Assembly (NCBI GenBank): GCA_029641185.1
Contig: JAPWGK010000035.1
Span: 235,888-299,887 of the forward strand
Direction: 5' to 3'
DNA length: 64,000 bases
From: Pseudofabraea citricarpa
Taxonomy: Eukaryota > Ascomycota > Leotiomycetes > Helotiales > Dermateaceae
The notes beneath the pieces were generated by a model. The model did no database searches. It worked only from the letters and a program-made list of their open reading frames with translations, and was not told the DNA's origin. Shown here piece after piece: positions 32,062-43,196 of the stretch. Each line of letters begins with the position of its first letter. Position 1 is the stretch's first letter. Both the position numbers and the translations under genes were made by a program.

Positions 32062-33076
32062 ATGACCACTACTCGGTTGCCAGAAATAAACAATGGCATT
32101 CGCACTAATTGGATCGATTTCACAACCACGGGGCCCGGATCAGCTTTGGTGTCGAAGTGCTCTTCTGCCATCTATATCGTACCCGGAAACACCATCATGT
32201 TAGCTTTCGATCCCTACTTTGGACGTTGGATAGATCCATCAGTGAAATGTCTAGCCTCGGAGCATACTTCGTGGTGGGAACAACACAGTAATGGCGATGT
32301 GGCTACAGACATAAACCTTGGACCTTTTCAATGCCCTGGAGGATACACAACAGCTACAGTAACTACTATCGATGTCCAAAGTCAATACGTTGGATGTTGT
32401 CCTTCGTAAGTACCGTTTCCAAACCTCGGAGGTGCATTACTGACACTAGTTAAGAGGGTATGAATTTCAGAACACACTACTCACGGCTGGTTCCGTTGGA
32501 CAGTGTAAAATGTCCTTGATAATTGACTCTAAAGTGACGGCGCGCGTTATACGTTCGGGTAAGTGGGTTGAAACAGTGACTACGATCGAATCAGCCGGAG
32601 TCTCCCTCACTGGAATTCACATCAACGGATTTCAATTCTCGGCAGCTTCGGCATCGGTTTTTCCCACAATCACCTCAACGACACTATCCGCAGGAGTAAT
32701 TACCTCTGCTAGCACTGCGCCTTCAAATACCGACCCGGCAAATGCCAGCGCCTCAGCGAGAGTGAATGGGACCGGTGCAGATCTGAAACCCCAGACAGGC
32801 AGGCTCACAGAAGGTGCAAGAATAGGAATTGGTATTGGATGCTCACTAGCTCTGGTTGGAATTTTCTGCCTCTTAGGAGCAGTATTTGTGATGAGAAGGA
32901 ATAGAAAGGCTTCGCATGGCTTAAAGTTATCGGAACAAGCTTGCGGCCCTATCGAAACCTGGGAACTGAGGGATTCTGCGCCGCCTTATAGTGAAGCAGT
33001 GGGTATCAAAGAGGAGTCTCTGAGATCTCCAGTGGAAATGTGGGTGCCGTTGGAAAATAGGAGGTCAAGACAGTGA
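32062..33076 (+). CDS. Single-pass membrane protein with Cys-rich ectodomain
   Basis: Two exons, 32062-32405 and 32455-33076 (966 nt, 321 residues). The acceptor is the AAG at 32454, not the later TTTCAG at 32463-32468, because only the first restores the frame and yields the familiar YVGCCPSGYEFQN junction. Residues 1-150 form a domain with spaced Cys (KCSSAIY, VKCLASE, FQCPGGY, GCCPSGY, QCK). A Ser/Thr-rich stalk spans about 185-245, and a transmembrane helix at about 255-280 (GIGIGCSLALVGIFCLLGAVFVM) is followed by MRRNRK and a polar tail with PPYSEA. This layout is common in fungal cell-surface sensor-like proteins. No signal peptide is seen at the chosen start; an upstream exon could supply one, or the TM may act as signal anchor. 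Function unknown. Confidence 0.75.
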
Positions 33077-33282
33077 TTTGGACTTTTGGGGTTCGGGGTT
33101 TCAGCGTTGCTTCCTTTGCGGGCGTTTTTATATTACTATATCAATCATGTTGAATACTTGTCTACATTAATTACCTAGGTAGATACCTAAATATAGAACT
33201 AGACAAACAATGCATCACAGAATAATTATTAAAGACTTTAAAGTATTCATTGATTTTCTAACTATTATAAGATCCTCAGAAC

Positions 33283-34269
33283 TCACTGCTCTTCGGTATT
33301 ATGGTTGGTAAATGTCTTTGCCGTAGATAAACCATACTCTGGACAATAGTTCATGATTTCTTCCATATGTCCTGGCTGCCAAATATTGGCTTGATGAAAT
33401 CCAAGAGGCTGCGCATGCCACATTGTCTCCACTGCAAATAATTTTGCAACATCTTCAGACGGCAAATGTGCTGCCTCTGTGCCATTATCCATAGCAGGCA
33501 ACTCTTTTAACTTCTTGTAAAACCACTGATCCTCATAATCAACGTTCCCATGCTCATGATCCCCGTGCCTCTCTACTTCCCAGCTATTTCTGCTAACGAT
33601 ATCCAGCATCATGGCGCGATTCCGGATTGAAAATCCGCCATTGTATCCCACTCCAAGGTTTCGCCCGCTGTCAATGGGTGCCCCGATGAAATCCCACTCC
33701 AGAAATGAATCGGCTGTGCGTGGAGAGCCCGAGCAAATTATGCTATCAGCCTGGAATAGAAAGACCTTTTCTGCAGGTGCCATGGCATCCCATAGCCACG
33801 GTGTCGTAAAGAAACGCGAAACACTTGCGTGGGAGTCTAATGTTATATCTGCTGGCAAAGTTCTAAGGTGGAAGCGTCCAATTGAAACCTCACGTTTGAA
33901 GGCCGCAGAAGACGAGAAGGCCTCCAAATTTGCTTCACTCGTAAAAATGTGAATAGGCCAATCGGGACCTAGGATTGACGAAAAATGTAGAACAATCGGT
34001 ATCAGGTTGTCTAAACGTCGGGTTTCTACTATTGCAGCAGCCTTTGTGCGTGACACAACATCGGTGATGATTTGCGAGCCTGCAGGTACGGCTTTGCTTT
34101 TGCCATCCAGTGGAAAGAAGGTTGAATCTTTCGATGAGATACGGGAAGATGTGTAGAGTACAATAAGAGTAATTAAAAAGAAGAGCCCTCCAAGGAGGTG
34201 TCTTTTATTCAGCATCAAAAACAGTAGATTCTGAGGCTTGGGGCTGGACATGGCAGGCTTCCAGACCAA
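33283..34269 (-). CDS. DUF5672 domain type II membrane protein, glycosyltransferase-like
   Basis: Intronless, 328 residues. A short cytosolic N-terminus is followed by a signal anchor at about 24-43 (HLLGGLFFLITLIVLYTSS). The DUF5672 domain follows: AAAIVETRRLDNLIPIVLHF, GPDWPIHIFTS, FFTTPWLWDAMAPAEKVFLFQADSI, FLEWDFIGAP, YNGGFSIRNR, DYEDQWFYKKL and FAVETMWHAQPLGFHQA. The Gln-Ala-Asp (QADS) in place of DxD and the following WDFIGAP block are typical of this fungal family, which looks like a Golgi glycosyltransferase, but its reaction is not established. A second member lies at 42121-43196 and shares all blocks. The start could also be seven residues later (second Met). Confidence 0.85.
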   Translation of the reverse strand: MVWKPAMSSPKPQNLLFLMLNKRHLLGGLFFLITLIVLYTSSRISSKDSTFFPLDGKSKAVPAGSQIITDVVSRTKAAAIVETRRLDNLIPIVLHFSSILGPDWPIHIFTSEANLEAFSSSAAFKREVSIGRFHLRTLPADITLDSHASVSRFFTTPWLWDAMAPAEKVFLFQADSIICSGSPRTADSFLEWDFIGAPIDSGRNLGVGYNGGFSIRNRAMMLDIVSRNSWEVERHGDHEHGNVDYEDQWFYKKLKELPAMDNGTEAAHLPSEDVAKLFAVETMWHAQPLGFHQANIWQPGHMEEIMNYCPEYGLSTAKTFTNHNTEEQ

Positions 34270-35783
34270 AAGAAATGGATCGCTTATAAAAACGGATAGC
34301 TACGATTGGTCCATGTATGAAAACTGAGGAATTGATGTTGAAGTAAAGTGATAGTTGATAGTAAGTTGATGAAATAATTGATTAGAGCTGCAAATAATTA
34401 ATTCTTTAGAGCGATAGAATCCAGAAACGGCCAGAAACAGCCTTAATTGATGAGGGAGGATATTCCGAGGCTCAACGGTGACATCCATCACGACAGGGGC
34501 GAAACCCATGTCATTTTCCCTGTACGCGTTATCTGTAAGCGCCGACGATTTTCTCAATCCACAGCAATGTAACCTAATCTCACAGGCCATTGAAACACTT
34601 AAGCGCTTGTCAGAACTGTAGATAACAATCCCTTTAGGACACACCTGCATCAAAAACCCGACAGTCCGGTAAGCTGAACTGCCATGCAATGCGACCTCAA
34701 CTTGACCTGGAAAAAGATTGCCGAGTTCGCCCTATGTTCCTCTCCGATGTCGCATTTACCGGATGTGATTTTACGTCTCATCCCTACCAATTATAGTACG
34801 TCAGAGAGCTAAAGCTGGCATAGAGATGTTGGCATGGAGACTAACATAAATGCGGGCGACAAGCGAGAACCCCGGAAAATACTTTTTGGTTTTGAAGTCT
34901 TGCTCAATAGAGATTTACAGAGTTACTGGGTCAAAATTGGTACAGTAAACGATTGGAAAAGATGTTTGAATACCTGCCTATATGACGATGATGACAACGA
35001 GAGGAGTTGTTTTCATAAGGCGGGGGAAATGAGGGGAATTTCTCGAATTTGGTATCATGTTCGGTTGGGAGTTCGTCACATTTCTGCCAGTATTTCATTC
35101 TTTCCTTCGAATTAATATGCCTCGTTTAGCGAAAAGCATGTGCCTACGAAGACTGATTTTAGGACTCTATAACTCTATATTATTGGTCTCTTTAATCTTA
35201 CAGAATGGAAGACAACAGGTGAATACTATCTGTTGGTGTTGTGAGCTCTCGTGATTGTTTGCTTGCTGACCTGACAGCGCTGCGAAGACACGCTGGAATT
35301 TTGACCTGAGAACTCAACACGGCCTCGATAATGACCCGATCAAGATATGCAGCCGAAAAAGTACCTTAAAATGAGGAGATCCCGATAGCCATATTGGTAC
35401 CGCTCTGAAGTATCCCTGTGCTCCCAATCCAGTATCGAAACTCCGACTTTACTTGCGCAACGAAATTTTTTCTAAGTGTTATTGATTTGAAGGATAGTCT
35501 AAGGACCAAAATTTTCAGGAAAACATGTAAGAACTATAAACTCAAAATAACATAGATGGTACAGCCTGGAACAAACAAAGATCACGTGATTTTGATCGTC
35601 GTAGAAATAGTTGATCCGGGAAGCCGAAATGAGGGGGAAGCATCTCAGAGTTCACACCACTCAACAACAAACCAGAAACCCGCTCTCATTATTGACAGCT
35701 TCAGTATTGCAGACACCATCAACATTGCATTTCCTAGATGAACACACAGCTGTGTGCTATCTGCGACCCTTTTGATTAGCACG
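34270..35783. other. Intergenic region between DUF5672 and bHLH genes
   Basis: About 1.5 kb with no supported gene. Frames of 93 and 129 residues here lack domains. It must contain the divergent promoters of both genes. Confidence 0.35.
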
Positions 35784-36913
35784 ATGCAGTCGCCACCATC
35801 TACTGGGGCAACTGCACAATTAGCAGCGGATGGGAAGAAAAAAGCTAAAAAGCGTGTACGAGCATTTACTTCTGACGACAGAGCATCTCATCGTGTCATT
35901 GAGAAACAACGACGCGAAGCTTTAAACCAACAATTCCTCGTACGTATATGTATATATTTCGTCTGACTTGTTCACCTCGGTTTCTAGCCAGTCACACGAG
36001 GAATTTATATCTACTCCCCACGCTTCTTTCTAGCGTCTTTAGAAGTTTTCTAGAATTTTGGTGGCTTTTTTTCTTAACGGCTAACAACTATTCTTAGGAA
36101 CTTGCCAGATTACTTCCTGGCCTAGCAAATGTCCGCCGCCTTTCTAAATCGGTAATTGTTAGCGAAAGCATTGCATATCTCAAGGCACAACGCGACATCC
36201 GGCTCGCAGCTGCCAAGGAAGTTCGTCAATTATTGATTGAGTATGATAATGCCCTGAAACATCTGAACAACCGTCAAGATCACCATGAAACCGTTTTAAA
36301 TGGGCAGCACGGCGGTAGGCCAGTCAGTAAAGCATTATTAGATTTGCTGAACGTTGAAGATGAGAAATTTGGAACGTTTCCCGGAGGGTTCGGTGATAAC
36401 GGACCAAGCGACGAGCATGAAGAAGATCATGGATTTGAAGACATCACTCAAGAGCAAACTGGGGTCAATGACGGCGTTGGTTTCATTGCAGAAGAATTCT
36501 TATCAAATGAAGTTCCTCGCTCAGAACACAACCCTGAAAGCGGATTCATAGAGCAATTGGATGGTCAAATTCAGCCTTTGCCAAACCATGATATTGTACC
36601 CCTACTCCTGGGACAATCGAGCCAACCACCAATTCAACCCATCATTGAAGAAAACAACTGTGTTCAAAATCATGATTTTGATGCAGAGTTAGGTTTAGGA
36701 TGGACAGATATTGACATCGACCAAACGATCCCAGTACAGAATATACCAACGCCGATCATTCCTAACTTCGACAATTTTTCGCATTATGGCTCACTTCAGC
36801 ATGAATTGATCCCTGATGTGTCTTTTCAAAATTCCCACAACTATTTTGTGCCCCAGGGTGATACCAGGTCGCATGAAACTTTGAACTCATATCAAGTTCA
36901 CAATCCGTATTAA
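35784..36913 (+). CDS. Basic helix-loop-helix transcription factor
   Basis: Two exons, 35784-35939 and 36098-36913 (972 nt, 323 residues). The 158-nt intron (GTACGT...CTTAG) splits the bHLH domain after helix 1 begins. A Lys-rich segment (KKKAKKRVR) precedes the basic region RASHRVIEKQRREALNQQF, which has the His-x3-Glu-x2-Arg-Arg pattern that contacts E-box DNA (CANNTG). Helix 2 is VSESIAYLKAQRDIRLAAAK, continuing into a short coiled coil. The rest (about 110-323) is acidic and rich in Asn, Gln, Pro and Ile, likely an activation region. It is nuclear by inference. The start is the first ATG of the frame; an upstream in-frame CTG is ignored. Targets unknown. Confidence 0.85.
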
Positions 36914-37025
36914 TATCAGTTCTGATGGATGTCAATGTCAAAGAAATTGTATAGTATGATGAATCTTCCATTTCTTGCTTCTGCTCATGTTGATTCTAGC
37001 TATAGGATCATTATTCATCAGCAAG

Positions 37026-38326
37026 CTATACTTGCTTCATCGCTTCCTCAATCGCAATCTTGCTTCTCAACTCGCCACCTTTGAAAAGCTCAAGTGCCTC
37101 AAATAAGCGGGTCTTTGTGACAGGATCTGCTTCAATAGCTTTCTCCAACTCGGCGCCATTGTTTGCGAGATAGTCGATTTCAGTACTTGCGATTTTCCCA
37201 TCCCAACCAGCGGGAGCGAGAGGGTCGGTCTTGCTGAGCTTAGCGAGCCTGGCCGGAGTTGGACCTGCATTCTTGTAAGGGTGCGATGACTTTGGAACGC
37301 CTTCTCCTGGTTGCTGTTTCCCATCATATTGAAGGTTCGCCAACTGTCCTAGCACATCCGCGGAGATTGTTGCATGATGACATCCCATTTCACCAGCTGC
37401 CATTGCCTCCTTAGGCGAAATAAAACTAAAATATTCAGTTAGCTTTCATAAAATTCACATGCATGTGAAGAATACCTGGCGGCTTTGACCATCGGTTGCT
37501 CTTTGCCAGTCTCTTTATAGAGACGCTTGTAGGTTTCCAACATTTGGATCATACGAGCGGACATTGTATGCTCTGTTGCGGGATCTTTTACATCTGGCCA
37601 CAGAGCCGCTTCAGCATGAGCTCGGACCTCTGAAAGAGATTAGTTGCTGTTCAATGAACTCGGGATTCTGACATACCATTGTAATATGGACTGATGTACA
37701 AACACCCCGCCTGGCTAGAAGCGATTGCTTGAGGAAGACCAAAGAGGGAGGTTCCCAAGGTCCGGATTCCTTCTTTGAGCAAAATTGGACCTGCATTCAT
37801 AGCTGGCCCTGTACATGGGATCTTGATACAGAATCGGTCTTTCGAGATTCCAACTTTTTCGAACTCACGTGCATAAGCTCGAGCATGTCCAACGACTTTG
37901 TCTGTATCATACGCATGGAATGGCGATGTTTGGAGCAACACGCGGCCTTGGATATTTCCTATGTTCTCAGCACATAAAAGGGCACTCTATCTTTTTGTCA
38001 GCTTGTCGTCCTGATCTGTTGAGATGCATGTTAAAACTCACGATTCGAGTGAGCACAGCCTCCCATCCTTGGTCTTTGTACTCTTTGACTGCCTTCAAGA
38101 ATAATTCTTTGTTCTCTGGGAGAGACATTTGCTCATTAACGAGGAGTTGGTTACTCGTCTGATTATGAGGCTTGAATGGAAGACTTTTTGCGAAGGTGGG
38201 GTCCATAGAATCGACATCGACGTTAACTATTCAGTTAGTCTTTAGAAAGACAGCTCGCTAAACTTTCAGAAACATACGCTGTTCCTCCAGCTTTTCGAGC
38301 CAGGTAATAGGTGATGTGCTTCCCAT
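37026..38326 (-). CDS. Transaldolase
   Basis: Five exons on the minus strand: 38326-38278, 38226-38042, 37986-37677, 37629-37476 and 37425-37026. They total 1098 nt, giving 365 residues with all phases matching. The protein moves dihydroxyacetone units between sugar phosphates in the non-oxidative pentose phosphate pathway. Motifs: LNVDVDSMDPTFA near the start with the conserved early Asp; ENIGNIQGRVLLQTSPFHAY; RFCIKIPCTG with the probable Schiff-base Lys at about 133; and LFGLPQAIASSQAGCLYISPYYN. The C-terminal 130 residues carry an HHATISADVLGQL block. It is some 30-40 residues longer than yeast Tal1, mostly at the C-terminus, which is usual for this second fungal transaldolase type. It is divergent from a sugar transporter gene across 665 bp. 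Confidence 0.88.
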
Positions 38327-38991
38327 GATGGTCAAGTTTGTTTCGCTTGGTGGATCAAGATGAATGAGACTGGTAGTTTGGTCAGGCGATTATTTGGATA
38401 ACTTAAAATGGTGTACTCAAAACACAGCTTATATGAAATTGGAAACCGAAATATCACGTGTTTAATTCTGGCTACACACAGGGCAGAGCGGGGAAAAACT
38501 GGGGAGCGATGGACCACATGATTGAGGGGGCATTGGAAGCACACAGGGCAAGAACCCGGCATAAACCTTATCCGCTCTGACGGGCTCGCTAGAGAGACTA
38601 GTCAACAAGTTTTGGGTTGGCAGCGTCGGTTACCTGTACAGGTCCCAGGAACCTGTGCAGGTCGTTCCCGGCCCAGCCCTTGCACCTGTACAGGTCGCTT
38701 CGTTACCATTCCCTTTCGAGATGCCGTACATCCTAGCGATATCCGGGGTTCGAATACCAACCAGTTGACCAAAGTCCTTGATCGCTGCCTTGGCTACAAG
38801 GTCCATGCTTCAGTGGAACGAACTCTCACTTCCCCGCACTTTAGTTCTGGGGAAACCCCAGGTTTGAATGAACAGGCATCTGCATCAAGGTCCTGGTCCG
38901 GGGCATCATATGGATACGACATGTATATAATGTCACGATTCTCTCTTGATGTTGTCGACCCCAACGACTCAGACTACCTTTTCCAACTAAA
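38327..38991. promoter_or_regulatory. Divergent promoter shared by transaldolase and sugar transporter
   Basis: 665 bp between the two start codons. It holds three copies of a 12-bp palindrome-like word (listed separately). The plus-strand frame crossing this region is not considered coding, since it starts at a non-ATG codon and runs into the transporter exon in a different frame. Confidence 0.6.
38632..38695. promoter_or_regulatory. Cluster of three ACCTGTACAGGT-type palindromes
   Basis: Perfect 12-bp palindromes ACCTGTACAGGT lie at 38632-38643 and 38684-38695, with a one-base variant ACCTGTGCAGGT at 38651-38662. Centres are 19 and 33 bp apart, about 300-365 bp from either start codon. All three are followed by C or CG. 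A dimeric transcription factor site is the natural reading; I cannot name the factor. Confidence 0.65.
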
Positions 38992-41600
38992 ATGTCGAAG
39001 CCATTTTCGATTTCATCTGACAAGAAGATTGATGCAAGCCATCAGCATGTTGAAAATCGTAGCTCTCACAATGAAAGTCATTCCGTTGTACACGAGTACT
39101 CGCGCAACACAAATGCAAAGTAAGTTATCTTTGAAAGCGTTTGCAGACCGTCATCTTTAACACAAATAGGATTCGAAACCCTCTAGCCGGCATCCCGAAA
39201 AAGGATCTTCTTACAGATGTCGACACATTCTGTTCAGAACATGGGCTGCAAACCAACGTAGAGACCTTTCGAAAGGGGGCTCTGTTGGCGCAGAGTCCTG
39301 AAGACTTTGAAAATATCGAAGAGCTTACCGAGGAGGAGAAGATAAAGATTCGTCGAGAGAAAACTCGTAAGTCTCTGTAAGCCATGTCGAACAAGTACTA
39401 TAATAACACAAAGGAAGATAAATGGCACCTTCCACGAGCACTCTATTTTACAATCGCAATCTGCTCTCTGGGCTCGGCTATTCAGTAAGTATGGCAAGAT
39501 AAGATAATAACGATGACTAACTTGTTTAAGGGGTTGGGACAATACAGGTGCTAATGGCGCTAATCTATCGTTCCCTGAAGAGTTTGGCATTGAACATAAT
39601 ACCTGGCTTGTCGGATTTGTCAATACGGCGTAAGTTGTTGAGTAGCTTTTGCCTAATCCTGTGAACTGACTTTTATTTCTAGACCCGGAATTTCTGGTCT
39701 TATGAGGTATATTATTCTCTTCCACCATAACAAAACACGACAGCAAAGCTAATGAAATCTAGCACCTGGGTTGCTGATCCTATGAACAACTTGTTTGGTA
39801 GACGCGGTGTCATCTTCATCACAGGACTCTTGTTTGTCTCACCCCTTGCGGTCTTCTGGTCTGCCACTAATCGAGTTCAAAAGTGTTATATTCCCGGTTT
39901 TGGGTCAAGCCTTTTGTCATAATTGGTGGAGTATGCTCATATGCAGATTGCTAATGGGGTTTGGTACGTCCTTTGCTCAACATATTTTTCTTTTTTCCGA
40001 ATTGATTCTAATCTATTACAAAGGAATGGGCATCAAGACTGTCACTATACCTATTATGACATCTGAGATTGTTCCGGCTACCATTCGTGGAGGATTGGTT
40101 ATGAGCTTCCAGCTCTGCGTAGCCTTTGGAATTTTCATGTAAGCTTGAAATTTTTACTGATCCTCCAACATGCTCATGGTTGTTCTTAGTGGCTTCTGTT
40201 CCAACCTTGTATTTTATGACATCGGAAAACTGGCATGGCGCTTTCAACTTGCCGCTGCATTTGCTCCGGCTATCCCCATTGTTATTCTTATATGGTGGTG
40301 TCCGGGTAAGTCTTGACATTCTACCTTATCTTGAGATAACTCTAATGCTGCTCAGAGTCTCCGCGATGGCTGCTGAAGAAAGGACGTTACGAGGAATCTT
40401 TCGCATCTTTCTGTCGGCTAAGAAACTCAGAAGTGATCGCTGCTCGAGATATGGTAAGCGTGCATAAAGCCAACAGAATACATCTTCTAACAACAACCAA
40501 GTATTATGCACACTGCCAGTATATCGAGGAGCAGAAGGCTTTTGGAGGTAGCACACTGTTATCGAGATCCAAGGAGATATTTACGGTGCCCCGCATTAGA
40601 CGAGCTACTCTCGGTGGAGCGATCGTGATGGTTGCGCAGCAATTCTCGGGCATCAACATCATGGCTTTTTACTCGTCTACCATTTTCAGAGAAGCAGGCT
40701 CGGGCACCTTACAGGTTCTGCTCAGCTCATGGTAATTCAAACCCCAAAGCAAACAAAAGGCTTCCAAATTATCATGATCGATGCTGACACTAGACTTTTC
40801 TGTTAGGGGCTTTGGATTGGTAAATTTTGTATTTGCCTTCCCTGCAATCTGGACAATCGACACATTCGGGCGCCGGAACCTGCTTCTTTTTACCTTTCCA
40901 AATATGGCGTGGTGTCTTGTCGTGGCTGGCTGCTGTTTTCTTATCCCGGAAGGAAACAGTGCTCGGACACCGCTGATTGCAACCTTTATCTACCTATTCA
41001 CTGCCCTATACTCGCCCGGTAATGTGAAAAGAGACCCAACCTCGAGATCCTATTTTCTGATAACAAAACAGGTATTGGTCCCGTACCGAACGTCTATGCA
41101 GCCGAGTGTTTTCCTCTATCTCACCGCGAGATTGGCGTCGCCTTTTCAATCTTTATCAACAATACGCTCTCGAGCATCCTCGGTCTAACATTCCCATCGA
41201 TTCTCGAAGGCATGGGACCTACAGGAGGTAAAATACTGTTCTTATATCCACGAAATCTCGAACCGTTCTGACGTGTGCAGCTTTCGGTTTCTACGCCGGT
41301 CTTAACATGACAGCTTTCATCCTAGTATTCTTCTTCCTCCCCGAAACAAAGTGAGTCTTTCTATGGTACGGTACAAGCGCAGAGCTGCATGCTGACTTGC
41401 TTAGACAACGTACACTCGAAGAGCTCGACTACGTATTCGGTGTGCCTACACGTCGACACGTCGCCTATCAGACGAGATCTTGGCTCCCTTGGTTTATCAA
41501 GCGCTACGTCTTGTTCCAGAGCAATGCAAAGCTTGAACCCCTCTACTCGTTTGAGGGGTTCTCCGGTGGCACAGAAGTTGAGTATGGAGGTTTTCACTAA
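38992..41600 (+). CDS. MFS sugar transporter, 15 exons
   Basis: Exons: 38992-39119, 39170-39366, 39418-39484, 39531-39629, 39683-39706, 39763-39831, 39884-39963, 40024-40138, 40190-40305, 40356-40453, 40502-40731, 40807-41018, 41072-41227, 41281-41350, 41405-41600. The sum is 1857 nt, or 618 residues, with every phase consistent. The fifth exon is only 24 nt, and intron 6 uses a GTTTGT donor. A polar N-terminus (about 120 residues) precedes twelve TM segments. Sugar-porter motifs are NNLFGRRG (loop 2-3), [56 protein letters not shown] and [17 protein letters not shown]. It should import a hexose, disaccharide or related sugar across the plasma membrane; the substrate is not readable. Family members are usually 500-560 residues; the excess is at both termini. 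Confidence 0.92.
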
Positions 41601-42120
41601 GCTTAAAATCAAGTCTTTGCGGAGGTGGTTATTGTTTGGCCTAGAAATATGTAAGCGCTAGTGTTCTTGTAAATGGGGAGAGTGATAACGCGGCGGGGTT
41701 CTTGCTTTTGTTGTATTGTATTGTTGCCTGAAGAGGAGGCCCAATGGTAGATTTTTGACTTTATGAATACACATTCATCTCTCTTACCTTTTACTCAGAG
41801 TGTCTGAAAGCTTCGTGTTGATAAAAAGTGCACGTGGATGGTTTTCTCTTTCTATTTTCCCCCCTTAAAACGCCCTCGTAGAGTGTGTGTTGCCTTTTGC
41901 TTCTCGTGATCTGTGAAACCATATTGGTCATTTTAGGGACAAAGAAAACTGTTGTAAATTGAATGACATGCAATCAGATCAATCCGTTGTTTCATCACCT
42001 GCACGCAAGTACGTCTAAGAATATTGAACACAATAATGACATGACAGGACCTCACTGACAAGTTTAACTAGTACGGGGGTATATTTAAAAGACTTGATAC
42101 ATGAATTGAGAAAGAACTCG
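41601..42120. other. Convergent 3' intergenic region
   Basis: Between the stops of the sugar transporter (plus) and the second DUF5672 gene (minus). No gene seen; T- and C-runs near 41840-41870 suit 3' UTR. Confidence 0.4.
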
Positions 42121-43196
42121 TCAACGCGGAACACCACGAGGCTTATCATTATCCAGCTTCATGCCTAAAATCATCTTGACTTCTGGACAGTAGCGCAATA
42201 TATGGTCGACCTGTGCCTGGTCATCCCAGATCTAAATGAACACGGTCAGGGGTCAATTCTCAAGCTCAGAACTGTGGTGTTGACTCACTTGTTCATGATG
42301 AACGCCCAACCAGCCAATATGGTATCCCAAGGGCGCATCATCCCACACGCTCTCCACACTAAACGTCTTACTCGTGTTGGCATGAGGCATTCTTGAATTT
42401 TGCAACCTTGCCAATCGCGTACTCAACCACAAGTCCTCCAAGGCGCCATCATTCCTCCTGCGCTTTTCTCGGTCGAGAACCTGCAATATCTTACTCACCC
42501 TCCTCAAACTCAGGCCACCATTTCCCCCAAAACTTGCCGTTTTAGACCAGGGAGCACCGATCCAATCCCACTCTAGGAAATCATTCAGCGTCGTCGGTGC
42601 ATTCGCACAGAAGATGCTGTCCGGTTGGAAGACCAGCAGGTGTTCAGCTGGAGCCAATATGTCTCGGTACAGATGTGCGTCGGTGAACATCTGACTGATG
42701 GACTCGCGATTCGTCACGGAATAGTTGGACGGAACACGCATGATCTGCAGCTTTGACGAGCTTTCGAGCCGAGCGATGATGGGCGATGTGCGCATAAAGT
42801 CAATAGCTATGTCGGATCCCATGAACTTGAAGGTCCATTCTGGTGGGATGATGCTCGTCATATGCGCAAACAGTGCCGGAAGATGGGGGAGTGGCCTTGT
42901 CTCAACCAGGAAAGCTACTTTGGTCGGGTCATATGGAGACGGTGGTGGTGTGGGTTGCGGTGGTGGTTGCACCACCTGATCTGGGCCTGGTGTGCTTGGG
43001 TTCAGAGAGAGAGTCTGTATTGAAGCAAACTGGTAACTGAAATTCCATGGCCTATGAATTTTCATTTCGTTTTAGCAAAGTCATTGAGTTCAAAGAGCCA
43101 GACTTACATGTGTAAAAATATGAAGAAGGTGACTAGTAAAGAGAGCGATGCGCCCAAGGCATGTTTTCGTTTGCTGCCAAGGCCGAATACATTCAT
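42121..43196 (-). CDS. Second DUF5672 type II membrane protein
   Basis: Three exons (43196-43108, 43051-42289, 42231-42121) total 963 nt, giving 320 residues in phase. Exon 1 encodes a basic start and a signal anchor (GASLSLLVTFFIFLHM), so the protein is type II membrane. After a Pro-rich stem (QPPPQPTPPPSPYDP) the domain shows KVAFLVETRPLPHLPALFAH, PPEWTFKFMGS, LAPAEHLLVFQPDSI, FLEWDWIGAPW, GGNGGLSLRR, LEDLWLSTRL, FSVESVWDDAPLGYHIGW and, from exon 3, YCPEVKMILGM. Without exon 3 the protein would stop early within intron sequence and lose the conserved YCPE tail. It shares every block with the 33.3-34.3 kb gene but differs in exon number and is clearly an older paralogue. Golgi glycosyltransferase-like activity is inferred. 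Confidence 0.85.

Noticed and set aside
32462..32469. TTTCAG acceptor for the intron of the membrane-protein gene
   Set aside because: It shifts the frame and gives an early stop; the AAG acceptor 14 nt upstream keeps the conserved CCPSGY block.
38745..38765. tRNA-like B box (GGTTCGAATACC)
   Set aside because: No T-stem pairing beyond two or three bases, and no cloverleaf can be drawn upstream.
38522..39160. 212-residue plus-strand frame before the sugar transporter
   Set aside because: It crosses the palindrome cluster and overlaps transporter exon 1 in another frame; non-ATG start.
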